Shown: positions 35,587 to 43,306 of the stretch, piece by piece
Layout: every line of letters begins with the position of its first letter
How positions within the stretch are numbered: position 1 is the first letter of the stretch
DNA from: Paenibacillus sp. FSL H7-0357
GTDB lineage: Bacteria > Bacillota > Bacilli > Paenibacillales > Paenibacillaceae
Assembly: GCF_000758525.1 (NCBI RefSeq)
Contig: NZ_CP009241.1
Coordinates: 3,224,001 to 3,288,000, forward strand
Direction of reading: 5' to 3'
DNA length: 64,000 nucleotides
The notes under the pieces: generated by a model
The model's database searches: none
Seen by the model: only the letters and a program-made list of their open reading frames with translations
Told to the model about the DNA's origin: nothing
Program-made: the position numbers and the translations under genes

Positions 35587-35789
35587 ACCTCTTCTCTCCC
35601 TTCTTGTAAGAATAACTTATCGATTCTAACTCCTAAATGTTTGGCAATATCAAAGGCTAATTGCAAGCTTGGGTCATATTTGTTGTTTTCAATGGCATTT
35701 ATGGTCTGTCTGCTAACATTGCATAAATCTGCTAACTTGCCTTGTGATATATCTTTTTGCTCTCGAAATTTTTTGATATGATTTTGCAT
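35583..35789 (-). CDS. XRE-family helix-turn-helix regulator
   Basis: The 68-residue protein is a single Cro/C1-type HTH domain (KKFREQKDISQGKLADLCNVSRQTINAIENNKYDPSLQLAFDIAK). It resembles the small YgzD/YvaO-like regulators. It probably represses its own two-gene operon. GAAGGTGG precedes the ATG. Confidence 0.9.
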   Translation of the reverse strand: MQNHIKKFREQKDISQGKLADLCNVSRQTINAIENNKYDPSLQLAFDIAKHLGVRIDKLFLQEGREEV

Positions 35790-35931
35790 TTAATTCCACC
35801 TTCTTCGTTAGATGGGTGTAAAAAAAGTTTTTACATGTAGATTTTAAAATAACATGGGTGAAGTGTCAAACATCTTTTACATCTTTGAACAGCATGGTTG
35901 ATAGGCTTTCATTTTTGTTTTACACTAAGGA

Positions 35932-35950
35932 AATGAAAATGATTCTCAAT
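35932..35950 (+). promoter_or_regulatory. Fur box upstream of btr-like gene
   Basis: TGAAAATGATTCTCA at 35934-35948 matches the 7-1-7 Fur inverted repeat TGATAATNATTATCA at 13 of 15 positions. It is 15 to 30 bases before the btr start. Fur should repress the regulator in iron-rich cells. Confidence 0.82.
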
Positions 35951-35964
35951 TAGGGGGCGGGAGA

Positions 35965-37566
35965 ATGGCAGAGCAGCTCAGTGAAAGCACTGAAAAAAAG
36001 CTGTTATACAGCTTGACTAACATAGAAGCACTAGCCCAATCCCCTGCGGGAAACGGACAAATGGCTGTGTTTCAGGAGCACACATTAATCATAGTATCGG
36101 AAGGGCAGGGCTGGCTCGAAGCGGAGGAAAGACGTTATCCTTTAGACAAAGGCGCAGGCTTTCTGATTAAGGCTGGTTCTATGAACAGAATTCAGGCCGG
36201 AGAGCGGGGGCTTAGCTTTTACCGGCTTGCCTTTGAGGTTATCGGCACTGGGGATGGCAGACACCGCGGAAAGGAGAAATTGCCCGGGAATGCCATACTC
36301 CAGCCGGGTCTCTTAAGCTGCAGACCTTTTTCACAATGTGCACTGCTGCTGGATTCCATTTATCATAGCCGCAGGAGCCCCGATGACATCGAATGGTTCG
36401 CGGGTCATACCCGTTTTCAGGAGCTGCTGCTGCTGATCATGCGAGCCAATTCCCCGGCAGTTCAGACAAAGAATGATCATGAGGCGGTACAACGTTCCAT
36501 TCACTATATGCAGGAGCATTACAGTGAACCGGTATCCGTCGATCAATTGGCAGAGATTGCAGGCATTGGGCGCGCGCGTTACACACAGCTTTTTAAAGAG
36601 ATTACCGGCAAGATTCCCTTGGAGCATTTGAACGCCCTCCGTATCGAACGGGCGCAGCAGCAGCTGCTTCTGACCAAGGACCGTCTGCATGATATCGCAC
36701 TTACTGCCGGCTATAGCAATGAGTATTATTTTAACCGGCGTTTCAAGGGAGCGGTAGGTGTTACACCCGGTCAATACAGGAGCCTTCATCAGGATGGGGT
36801 CCGTGTATTCGCGCCTTTTCTGGAGGATTATCTGCTGGCTTTGGGCATTACTCCGGTGGCTCAATATTGTCATGCCCAGTGGGGCAAGCAGGAGTACCTG
36901 GGTCTGGAGCAGGTGCCAACGTTTGATATTTCCCGCGGAGATTGGTCGGAGCTTTCCCGTTACACGCCCGAGCTGATTATGCTGGATGACGGCTTTCAGC
37001 GCTGGCATTTAGGTGAGTGCCGCCGGATTGCTCCGCTGTTCAGACTCCCGTTTCACCAGGAAGACTGGCGTGCAACACTGCGCTCTGCAGCTGCTGTCTT
37101 CGGCAGAACGGAACATGTGCAGGAGGTCATCGGCCATTATGAGCAGCAGGCCCAGCAGGCGAAGCGGATCCTCAGCCGCAGCGTCCGGGGACAGACGGTA
37201 GCGTTACTCCGAATTTCTTCCTGCGGAGTTGCTCTCTATGGATGTGAGGGTCTGGGATATACAGCAAGCGTATTGCATGAGGATCTCGGGCTCCAGCGGC
37301 ATCCGTTGGTCCGGCAGCTCACCCGGGGACAGAAGCGTGTGAGCCTAACAAGTGAAGAGTTGTCAGGCCTGACGGCGGATCATTTGTTCATTACTTTTGA
37401 CCGGCAGGAAGGTGAAGGCCGGGAGCTGCTGGATACTCCGCTGTGGAGAAGCCTGCCCGCTGTGCGCAACCGCAACGTGTACGAGGTGGATTTTATGGCC
37501 TGGATGAATTATGGTGTGCTTTCGCATCAGAGGAAGATCGAGGATGTGCTGCGGGTACTGGCGTAA
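35965..37566 (+). CDS. btr: Btr-like AraC activator fused to siderophore-binding domain
   Basis: This 533-residue protein has the layout of B. subtilis Btr (YbbB, 529), which binds ferric bacillibactin and activates the feuABC uptake genes. An N-terminal cupin-like region (1-170) precedes an AraC HTH pair (about 178-275, ending VGVTPGQYRSLH). A class III periplasmic-binding-protein domain (about 280-533) then senses the siderophore in the cytoplasm. That last domain resembles the neighbouring lipoprotein, e.g. FLEDYLLALGITPVAQYCHAQWGKQEYL. The ATG follows GGGGGCGGGAG. A Fur box lies in front. The pair suggests a local regulon where Btr activates the binding-protein gene. Confidence 0.92.
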   Translation: MAEQLSESTEKKLLYSLTNIEALAQSPAGNGQMAVFQEHTLIIVSEGQGWLEAEERRYPLDKGAGFLIKAGSMNRIQAGERGLSFYRLAFEVIGTGDGRHRGKEKLPGNAILQPGLLSCRPFSQCALLLDSIYHSRRSPDDIEWFAGHTRFQELLLLIMRANSPAVQTKNDHEAVQRSIHYMQEHYSEPVSVDQLAEIAGIGRARYTQLFKEITGKIPLEHLNALRIERAQQQLLLTKDRLHDIALTAGYSNEYYFNRRFKGAVGVTPGQYRSLHQDGVRVFAPFLEDYLLALGITPVAQYCHAQWGKQEYLGLEQVPTFDISRGDWSELSRYTPELIMLDDGFQRWHLGECRRIAPLFRLPFHQEDWRATLRSAAAVFGRTEHVQEVIGHYEQQAQQAKRILSRSVRGQTVALLRISSCGVALYGCEGLGYTASVLHEDLGLQRHPLVRQLTRGQKRVSLTSEELSGLTADHLFITFDRQEGEGRELLDTPLWRSLPAVRNRNVYEVDFMAWMNYGVLSHQRKIEDVLRVLA

Positions 37567-37606
37567 AGAGCCGGTTACCTATGTGGGATAGGTTCATGAA
37601 TGATTT

Positions 37607-37637
37607 GACTCTGCCGGATGCGGCGGGGTCTTTTTTT
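37607..37637 (+). terminator. Terminator after btr, family member 3
   Basis: GACTCTGCC pairs with GGCGGGGTC through G-T pairs and seven T follow. It is preceded by GTTCATGAATGATTT, like the hairpin at 33822 (GTTCATGAACTCTT), so the two are copies of one element. Confidence 0.82.
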
Positions 37638-37787
37638 ATATCTAATTTTGATTGAATCTAGGCCATAGAAGATAGTTTCACCACTATTTAATAAAAGTAA
37701 AATGTATTTTATTACTGATTCACTTATCTATTACATTTATTCTTTGGAAGAATAGAATACTATATCTAGTTCTAGGAGGTGATTCTT

Positions 37788-38075
37788 ATGTCGATTCTCT
37801 TACCTCAGCAGTTTTACTCTCTGGCTACCAATGTTGGTAAATCTTATTTTGAAAACTTGAACAATGGAGCAAATGCTACAATTACCGTTAATAACAACGG
37901 TCCGTTTCCGATCCTTCTTGTAGTTACACGTGTTAATGCTCCTGTTATCACTTATGAAATACCTCCAGTCAATAGCCTCACGCTGGAAGTTGCTTTGCTG
38001 TTGGCAGCTGCTCTCCAGGCCACAGCTGCTGGTCCTGCTGCAGGTTCAATTCAAATTGCTACTGCAGATTTCTAG
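37788..38075 (+). CDS. Small beta-rich protein, candidate spore-appendage-like subunit
   Basis: The 95-residue protein starts at ATG 37788 after a near-perfect ribosome site (TAGGAGGTGAT), which implies strong translation. It has no signal peptide or cysteine. The middle has alternating strands, NATITVNNNGPFPILLVVTR, then VITYEIPPVNSLTLEV, and the C-terminus is Ala/Leu-rich and ends GSIQIATADF. This pattern of short strands with a P-P-V-N-S turn resembles the jelly-roll subunits of Bacillales endospore appendages (DUF3992 Ena family) without the cysteine connector. That comparison is an inference; I do not recognise a named family with certainty. A terminator follows. Confidence 0.7.
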   Translation: MSILLPQQFYSLATNVGKSYFENLNNGANATITVNNNGPFPILLVVTRVNAPVITYEIPPVNSLTLEVALLLAAALQATAAGPAAGSIQIATADF

Positions 38076-38123
38076 TTTTAAAAACAACAATAGATAGATT
38101 TGAATGTAGAGCATGTGTATCAT

Positions 38124-38160
38124 AACCCGCCGGGCTTGTCCTGACGGGTTTGTTTTTGTT
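38124..38160 (+). terminator. Terminator after the small protein gene
   Basis: AACCCGCC pairs with GACGGGTT (one mismatch) around CGGGCTTGTCCT and T-rich DNA follows. A very similar hairpin closes the next gene at 39660. Confidence 0.8.
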
Positions 38161-38373
38161 TATTCTTTGACGTATATTGGCACATTTTGTATGCTTATTG
38201 AACAATTAGGGGGAGGGAGCGCAAAATAAACGGATCAGAAAATATGAGGAGTCTTTGCGATATTATTTAGAAGTTGTATGAGCTGATCAATAGTGAACGA
38301 GAACCATACAAGCACTAGGCAAAATATTATACATACACATAGTCAATCATTTTGAAACAAAGGAGTTTTCGTA

Positions 38374-39585
38374 ATGAGAAATATAGTAAAAAGAATGCTA
38401 TTTATCATGTGTTTGATTTTGGCTTCAACTGGCACAGGTAGTTATGTGCACGCCGACATGAATCAGACAATCAAAGTAATGGTGAATGGTCAGCTTTTAA
38501 ATATGAACCAGCCAGCCGTTTATAAAAATGGCCGGGTAATGGTACCTATGCGTGCTGTCAGTGAAGCTTTAAATGCTACTATTAAATTCCAGTCTGCTAA
38601 GAAGCCAATTGTGATCGAAAGCGCTTCCTTCGAGGTTTCTTTTACTTTGGGGCAAAAAACGGCCTATACGAACGGGAAGAAGCTTGCTCTTGAGGTTCCG
38701 CCGCAGAACATCAACAATACCATGATGGTGCCCATTGAGTTAATTTCCAAAGGAATGAATACAGATGTGGTATGGAAAGATGTCTGGAAGACCGTAGCTA
38801 TCGAATCGAAGCATGCGGCTAGTGAGGTAGTTACAACGCAAGCTGAAGCATTACAAAAAGCTAAGTACCTTATAGATGGAGACAACAGCACAGCAAAAAT
38901 CAAGGGGCAGGAGCTTCTAAGATACTATAGCGTTAATCTGGACGGTTACAATAACGGTGTGTACCTTGTTGATAAGTACAACGGTGAAGTGCTTTATTAT
39001 TCTATTTCTGATGGAGCTTTTCAAAGTATATCTCGAAGTAATGCCCTTGAAGTTTTGGAAGCAAAGATAGAATCTCAGTCACAGGAACTAACTATTGACG
39101 ACAACGATGAGATTAAAATCATCAACGGGAACAAATACTACGCTTTTAATGTTGAAATAGGAGATGAAAAATATTTTAACTCTTATGTTGTTACCACTAT
39201 GTATGTCAGTGTAGATGGAGAAACTTTCCTCATGTTGAATAAAGACCATCAAGTTGTAGGTTTCTCTGACAAAGCTTTCTCAGAAAATATGAATGCTGTT
39301 TCTTTGAGAGTAAAAGCTTTAGAAGTTCTTGATAAAAAAGTTAGATCCCTTCTTGGAAATGAACCTAATCTTATGGATGATGGTGAGATTAAGACAATCA
39401 ATAAGCAAAATTACTATGTTATCGAAGTGTGTTTTGTAGGGGCAAATAATCCCTATTATTATGTGACTACTGCGTATGTAAGCGCGGGTGCTAAAAGCAT
39501 ATATATGCTGACGAAGGACAATAAGGTTGTTCTGTTCTCGGACAAATTGTTTGTTCAATATATAAATGATGCTCTCAATGGATAA
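38374..39585 (+). CDS. Secreted protein with copper-amine-oxidase N-domain and duplicated C-module
   Basis: This 403-residue protein has a signal peptide (cleavage near YVHADM, residue about 28). A copper amine oxidase N-terminal-like stalk domain of Paenibacillus type follows (about 30-150, with VMVNGQLLNMNQPAVYKNGRVMVPMRAVSE). The C-terminal half has two copies of an unrecognised module of about 90 residues: ALEVLEAKIESQ to FSDKAFSEN and ALEVLDKKVRSL to FSDKLFVQY. A PepSY-like region lies between them. The stalk domain is a wall or surface module, not an enzyme. AAAGGAG precedes the ATG. It lies upstream of the agr genes but has its own terminator. Confidence 0.8.
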   Translation: MRNIVKRMLFIMCLILASTGTGSYVHADMNQTIKVMVNGQLLNMNQPAVYKNGRVMVPMRAVSEALNATIKFQSAKKPIVIESASFEVSFTLGQKTAYTNGKKLALEVPPQNINNTMMVPIELISKGMNTDVVWKDVWKTVAIESKHAASEVVTTQAEALQKAKYLIDGDNSTAKIKGQELLRYYSVNLDGYNNGVYLVDKYNGEVLYYSISDGAFQSISRSNALEVLEAKIESQSQELTIDDNDEIKIINGNKYYAFNVEIGDEKYFNSYVVTTMYVSVDGETFLMLNKDHQVVGFSDKAFSENMNAVSLRVKALEVLDKKVRSLLGNEPNLMDDGEIKTINKQNYYVIEVCFVGANNPYYYVTTAYVSAGAKSIYMLTKDNKVVLFSDKLFVQYINDALNG

Positions 39586-39659
39586 ACGCCATTCTTGAAT
39601 GGATATTTGATGTTCAGCTTATCCGTCTTGGTTTTGTATGGTTGACCAAATGATATGAT

Positions 39660-39690
39660 AACCCGCCGGGCTTTTTGAGCTGGCGGGGTT
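39660..39690 (+). terminator. Terminator after secreted protein gene
   Basis: AACCCGCC at 39660 pairs with GGCGGGGTT at 39682-39690; a T-rich tail follows. It is a close relative of the hairpin at 38124 (shared ATAACCCGCCGGGCTT). Confidence 0.8.
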
Positions 39691-39859
39691 TCTTCGCTTC
39701 AGACGTGTATTCCAGGATATCTTGTAGGAGCGAGTATATTGTAACAATCAATTATCATGAGGAAGCGGACCTATTTCGTAGTAAATAAGTAGTATACGGT
39801 AACTCTATTTCGGATTTATAATTAATGCATTGAATGAAAATAATGTCAGGCGGTGTTGT

Positions 39860-40489
39860 GTGTTGCCATGGGAGCCAATGCTATTCATGTTCTTTTCTAC
39901 TATTGAACTCATGTCTATTTATTATTTGATTATGTCGCTCTTTAGATTCAAGTGGAAACATCATGCTTGGCAAGCCTTGTTTGTTACTTTAATTATAAAT
40001 TTGCAGAGCTATTTGGTGAGGAAAGAGCTTGATATGAGCAATATCGCACCTTTAATATTGATAGTAATATTCATATTATTCTTTGCTGCAGTTGTTAGGA
40101 TGCCCCTCATACTGTCCGTTATTGCAACTATATCAGGATATGCTATTTTTGCAGTCATACAAACTGTTATTGTACTTATCTTATTCGGTTCAATAGGAGC
40201 AATAGAAGGGAATAAAAGCAATGGATACATATTACAAGTACTCACCTCCGTAGTTATTTGCTCCTTTTTTTGGCACTACTACAGAAAAGGAAAAGGCTTT
40301 ACTTTTGACATAGAGAAACTTCGTTTTAAATTAGAAGATATTTTTTTAACGACGATCATCATAATTTTCTTAATTGGAATCTCAATTCTTTTATATTACA
40401 ACGAAATTTATTTGAATATATTGTTCTTTTTAATGATCTCAATTTTCTTCATCTATTACTCTACCGGGAAGGAAAAAGAAAATGATTGA
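39860..40489 (+). CDS. Agr-locus membrane protein (AgrC sensor-domain-like, no kinase)
   Basis: This protein of about 209 residues has six to seven membrane helices and a short charged tail. It resembles the N-terminal peptide-sensing half of AgrC receptors but has no histidine kinase domain. The frame is open from TTG 39830, but the likely ribosome site AGGCGGTG lies at 39848-39855, so GTG 39860 or TTG 39863 is the better start. The stop overlaps the agrB start by 8 bases (ATG inside GAAAATGATTGA), which implies coupling. A DUF-type accessory role in export or immunity is also possible. Confidence 0.6.
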   Translation: MLPWEPMLFMFFSTIELMSIYYLIMSLFRFKWKHHAWQALFVTLIINLQSYLVRKELDMSNIAPLILIVIFILFFAAVVRMPLILSVIATISGYAIFAVIQTVIVLILFGSIGAIEGNKSNGYILQVLTSVVICSFFWHYYRKGKGFTFDIEKLRFKLEDIFLTTIIIIFLIGISILLYYNEIYLNILFFLMISIFFIYYSTGKEKEND

Positions 40490-41006
40490 TCGTATATCTC
40501 AGAGGATAGCCTACAACATAAAAAAAGTTGTTCCTGATCACCCCGCATCGCAAGCGGTTCTAAAGTATGCATTAGAGGTTGTGCTAAATGTTGTTTTTAT
40601 CATCGTCATTACACTTGCTATATCTTTGCTCACAGGTAATTTTTCTGAAGCTTTAACGATATTAGTTTCTTTTGCATTACTACGGCAATCGTCGGGCGGT
40701 GTTCACCTTAAGTCGGGTGTAGCATGTGTCATATTTACTACGACGTTGTTTACTGTGCTATCGTTTATTAACGTAAATTTATTAGTTGTACAGGTTATGA
40801 ATGCAATCAGTTTTTTGATCATCTTGTGGTTAGCGCCTATTGGGATTGAAAAGCAGACTAGAATTCCCAAGCGTCACTATCCGAAGCTTAAAATAATCGG
40901 TCTGGTCTTGGTTGCTACAAATGTCATAATTTGTTCATCTGCTATAGCCGTGAGTTATTTTGCTCAATCTCTAAGTCTATTAATTGCCAGAAAGGAGGTG
41001 AAGTAA
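40482..41006 (+). CDS. agrB: AgrB-like autoinducer-processing protease
   Basis: This 174-residue membrane protease cuts the C-terminal leader of AgrD and closes its ring. It has the AgrB signature LRQSSGGVHLKSGVAC: His75 and Cys82 are the catalytic pair, seven apart as in S. aureus AgrB (77, 84). Four to six membrane spans follow, with a basic N-terminus (DRISQRIAYNIKK) facing the cytoplasm. The start overlaps the upstream gene, and the stop is 2 bases before the AgrD start, with the ribosome site of agrD inside its own end. Confidence 0.93.
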   Translation: MIDRISQRIAYNIKKVVPDHPASQAVLKYALEVVLNVVFIIVITLAISLLTGNFSEALTILVSFALLRQSSGGVHLKSGVACVIFTTTLFTVLSFINVNLLVVQVMNAISFLIILWLAPIGIEKQTRIPKRHYPKLKIIGLVLVATNVIICSSAIAVSYFAQSLSLLIARKEVK

Positions 41007-41008
41007 AA

Positions 41009-41143
41009 ATGTTGAAAAAAGCGAATGTTCGAATCGTGTCTGGTTTGGCGACATGCTTATCGATGGTAGCGTTATTCATTGCAAATACAAATAGTGCGTT
41101 GTATGTGCATCAACCTGAGGTTCCAGAAGAACTACTTAAATAA
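41009..41143 (+). CDS. agrD: AgrD-like cyclic-lactone autoinducer precursor
   Basis: The 44-residue peptide follows AAAGGAGGTGA and lies directly after agrB. It has an amphipathic N-terminal helix (MLKKANVRIVSGLATCLSM), a hydrophobic stretch, and a typical acidic C-terminal leader HQPEVPEELLK, as in S. aureus DEVEVPKEL. By alignment to that leader, the mature peptide ends at Val33. The ring-forming position is five residues from that end and is Ser29 (SALYV), not cysteine. A lactone ring rather than a thiolactone is therefore predicted. The only Cys (16) is in the leader helix. The exact N-terminus of the mature signal is unknown. Confidence 0.88.
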   Translation: MLKKANVRIVSGLATCLSMVALFIANTNSALYVHQPEVPEELLK

Positions 41144-41150
41144 TACTGGA

Positions 41151-41231
41151 GTGATCCGTTTGAGTATCATATCCGTGAATCAAGACCCAAAAGGCATTAC
41201 CGGGAGTCGAGCAAAAGTGTTTCCTTTCTGA
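41151..41231 (+). pseudogene. Possible remnant of a downstream agr-locus regulator
   Basis: A GTG at 41151 opens a frame of 26 residues (IRLSIISVNQDPKGITGSRAK), right after AgrD. Its opening has the look of the first strand of small LytTR-domain proteins that I remember beside agrD in Paenibacillus, cut after about 18 residues. A TTG at 41160 is the better spaced start after TGGAG. This is weak; it could equally be a chance frame. Confidence 0.25.
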
Positions 41232-41260
41232 AAAAGGATACAAAGAAGTCAATAAAATAT

Positions 41261-41300
41261 TATAAAAACAACCACTCTGACATGAGTGGTTGTTTTTATA
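41261..41300. terminator. Strong bidirectional terminator after agr cassette
   Basis: A 17-base perfect stem (TATAAAAACAACCACTC with its complement at 41284-41300) has A and T runs on both sides. Confidence 0.92.
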
Positions 41301-41343
41301 AGCGAAAAATTCCATCCCCAATGCGAGTGGGGGATAGAAAAAG

Positions 41344-41371
41344 AAAAACTCCTTATAAAATAAGGAGTTTT
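41344..41371 (-). terminator. Terminator of tRNA-Val
   Basis: AAAAACTCCTTAT and ATAAGGAGTTTT form a perfect stem just downstream of the tRNA; on the minus strand it ends in a T run. Confidence 0.88.
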
Positions 41372-41387
41372 ACGTAGTGATGCAGTA

Positions 41388-41459
41388 TAGGACGGATGGG
41401 GTTCGAACCCATGACCCCTACCCTGTCAAGATAGTGCTCTCCCGCTGAGCTACCGTCCT
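41388..41459 (-). tRNA. tRNA-Val (anticodon GAC)
   Basis: The minus strand folds into a full cloverleaf: acceptor AGGACGG with CCGTCCT, D-arm GCTC/GAGC, anticodon stem CTATC/GGTAG with loop TTGACAG (anticodon GAC, reading GUC), and T-arm ATGGG/CCCAT with TTCGAAC. The discriminator is A, and no CCA is encoded. It is a lone tRNA with its own terminator. Confidence 0.95.
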
Positions 41460-41595
41460 GCAACGAAATTTATAATACCACAGGATGTGAGGGGATGGCA
41501 ATGTTTTTTTCACGGGATATGAATTTACTCACTTACAACTTGCTCCATAGTCTCTATGCTCGGATTAAAATAACTTATGCGTAGGGAGTAATTCC

Positions 41596-42132
41596 ATGGC
41601 GACCATTTTCAATGAACAGAACATCTCTTTTAAACAAAGGCAGTCTCCGGTTCCGGAATTTGCTTGGCACACCAGCGAGAAGCTGGCGGGGATGGTAGGA
41701 TCGAAGCATTTGATTTTTGATATCCGGTCATTGGACCCGGGCAAGTACTCGTATCCGTATCACTTTCATAGAAATGCTGAAGAGCTGTTTGTGATTTTGA
41801 CGGGCAGTGCTATGTTAAGAACTCCCGACGGGTTACAGGAAGTCCATGAGGGGGATACGATATTTTTCGAAACCGGTCCATCAGGTGCGCATCAGCTGTT
41901 TAATCATACAGAGACGCCTTGCCGCTATCTCGATTTACGGACGAATAACGGCTTGGATGTTGCGGAATACCCTGACTCCGGGAAAATCAATATTTTGCCG
42001 TATGAGGAGCTGTATGAAACGGAGAATAGGGTGGACTATTATAAAGGTGAACATTTGACCCGGGAGATATGGGCGCAATTGAACGCTCAGGGCAAGGGTG
42101 AGGAGAAGCGGGGAGAAGACGGTGGTGAGTGA
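41596..42132 (+). CDS. Cupin-domain protein
   Basis: This 178-residue protein has one cupin barrel with the metal motif YPYHFHRNAEELFVILTGSAML (His-x-His and Glu) and a second motif with GPSGAHQLFNHT. A C-terminal helical tail rich in Lys and Glu follows. Similar proteins bind sugars or small acids or isomerise them. GGGAG precedes the ATG. It stands alone after the tRNA. The substrate is unknown. Confidence 0.85.
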   Translation: MATIFNEQNISFKQRQSPVPEFAWHTSEKLAGMVGSKHLIFDIRSLDPGKYSYPYHFHRNAEELFVILTGSAMLRTPDGLQEVHEGDTIFFETGPSGAHQLFNHTETPCRYLDLRTNNGLDVAEYPDSGKINILPYEELYETENRVDYYKGEHLTREIWAQLNAQGKGEEKRGEDGGE

Positions 42133-42299
42133 TTCTTTTCCCGACGGACTTATGAATGCTTCTATTATATAATGGATGAAGCTGTTGGGAAAAATATCAA
42201 GGGATTCTATACATAGTTTAAACCAGAGATAATAGGAACGTCACATCCGGTAATCCACCAAAACTCTATCGGTTTTGCCGTCTAAGGAGATGTTTGTGA

Positions 42300-42734
42300 A
42301 TGAAAGTTACTATACACGAGACGGGAATAAAGGAAGAAAATCTAACCTACGTCGTTATTATCGTTAGGCATAATAAGCAGTGGATATTAGCTCGGCAGCG
42401 TGGACAGACCACATGGGAATTTGCAGGTGGACATATTGACGAGAATGAAACGTCTGATGAAGCAGCGGCAAGAGAACTGTATGAAGAGACAGGAGCGGAA
42501 GACTATACGTTATTTCCAATAAGTATTTATTCGGTTACCGGAGAGTCAATGCCGGATAGTTTCGGAAAGCTCTACCTGGCCACCGTTAATAAGTTCGGAC
42601 AATTGCCGGCTTATGAAATGGAAGAAATATGCGGGTTCACGGAGGTACCGGAAGAGTTAACCTATCCGATGATCTATCCTGCGTTGCTGTCCAAAGTCAA
42701 TGAATTTGCTGAGCAGTGCAATATTCAATTATAA
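42300..42734 (+). CDS. Nudix hydrolase
   Basis: This 144-residue Nudix enzyme has a full Nudix box, GGHIDENETSDEAAARELYEETGA (GX5EX7REUXEEXGU), at about 45-68. It cleaves a nucleoside diphosphate linked to another group; MutT-type clean-up is typical. TAAGGAGATG lies upstream. It is followed within 21 bases by a second Nudix gene, so the two are probably one operon. Confidence 0.9.
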   Translation: MKVTIHETGIKEENLTYVVIIVRHNKQWILARQRGQTTWEFAGGHIDENETSDEAAARELYEETGAEDYTLFPISIYSVTGESMPDSFGKLYLATVNKFGQLPAYEMEEICGFTEVPEELTYPMIYPALLSKVNEFAEQCNIQL

Positions 42735-42755
42735 AGATCATGGGAGGTCAATAAC

Positions 42756-43238
42756 ATGGCTATGCCAACTCATATTGTGGCTGTCGGCGGGATCGTGGAG
42801 AATGAGCAGGGAGAAGTGCTTTTGGTCAAAACATTTCATGGTGGCTGGGTGTTCCCCGGGGGGCAAGTGGAGGCCGGAGAGAATCTGATGGATGCGCTCA
42901 TCCGGGAGATCCAGGAAGAAAGCGGAATAGATACCGAGGTCTCTCACCTGATCGGAGTGTATTCGAATACGGGAATGTACAAATGGCATGACGGCATCAC
43001 CGATGTTCCGACGAAAGTAATGCTGGATTATGTATGTAAGCCGGTGGGCGGAGAACTTGCCGTTTCAGAGGAAACGTCGGAAAGCTGCTGGGTGGCTAAG
43101 GAGCTTGTGTTGGATAAGATCACAAGCCCGGCGATCCGCACGCGTTATCAGGCTTATTTGGATTTTGCAGGGACAGTATCCTACATGGCCTATGAGACCA
43201 AACCGGAGTTTGCCGTCTCGCTGAAACGGAAGATATAG
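42756..43238 (+). CDS. Nudix hydrolase
   Basis: This 160-residue protein has the Nudix box GGQVEAGENLMDALIREIQEESG at about 35-57 and opens THIVAVGGIVENEQGEVLLVK. It is not a copy of the gene before it: only the box is shared. GGGAGG precedes the ATG. The C-terminal half has DVPTKVMLDYVCKPVGGEL. The substrate is not known. Confidence 0.9.
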   Translation: MAMPTHIVAVGGIVENEQGEVLLVKTFHGGWVFPGGQVEAGENLMDALIREIQEESGIDTEVSHLIGVYSNTGMYKWHDGITDVPTKVMLDYVCKPVGGELAVSEETSESCWVAKELVLDKITSPAIRTRYQAYLDFAGTVSYMAYETKPEFAVSLKRKI

Positions 43239-43306
43239 AACCAGCATAGAAATCCTATTATTCTTCACTTCGATGGCTGCAGCTAGCCTTCTTTTCTCGT
43301 TCAGGG

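Noticed and set aside
41388..41459. tRNA-Asp reading of the tRNA
   Set aside because: The complementary strand shows GTC, but the folded minus strand places GAC in the anticodon, which is Val.
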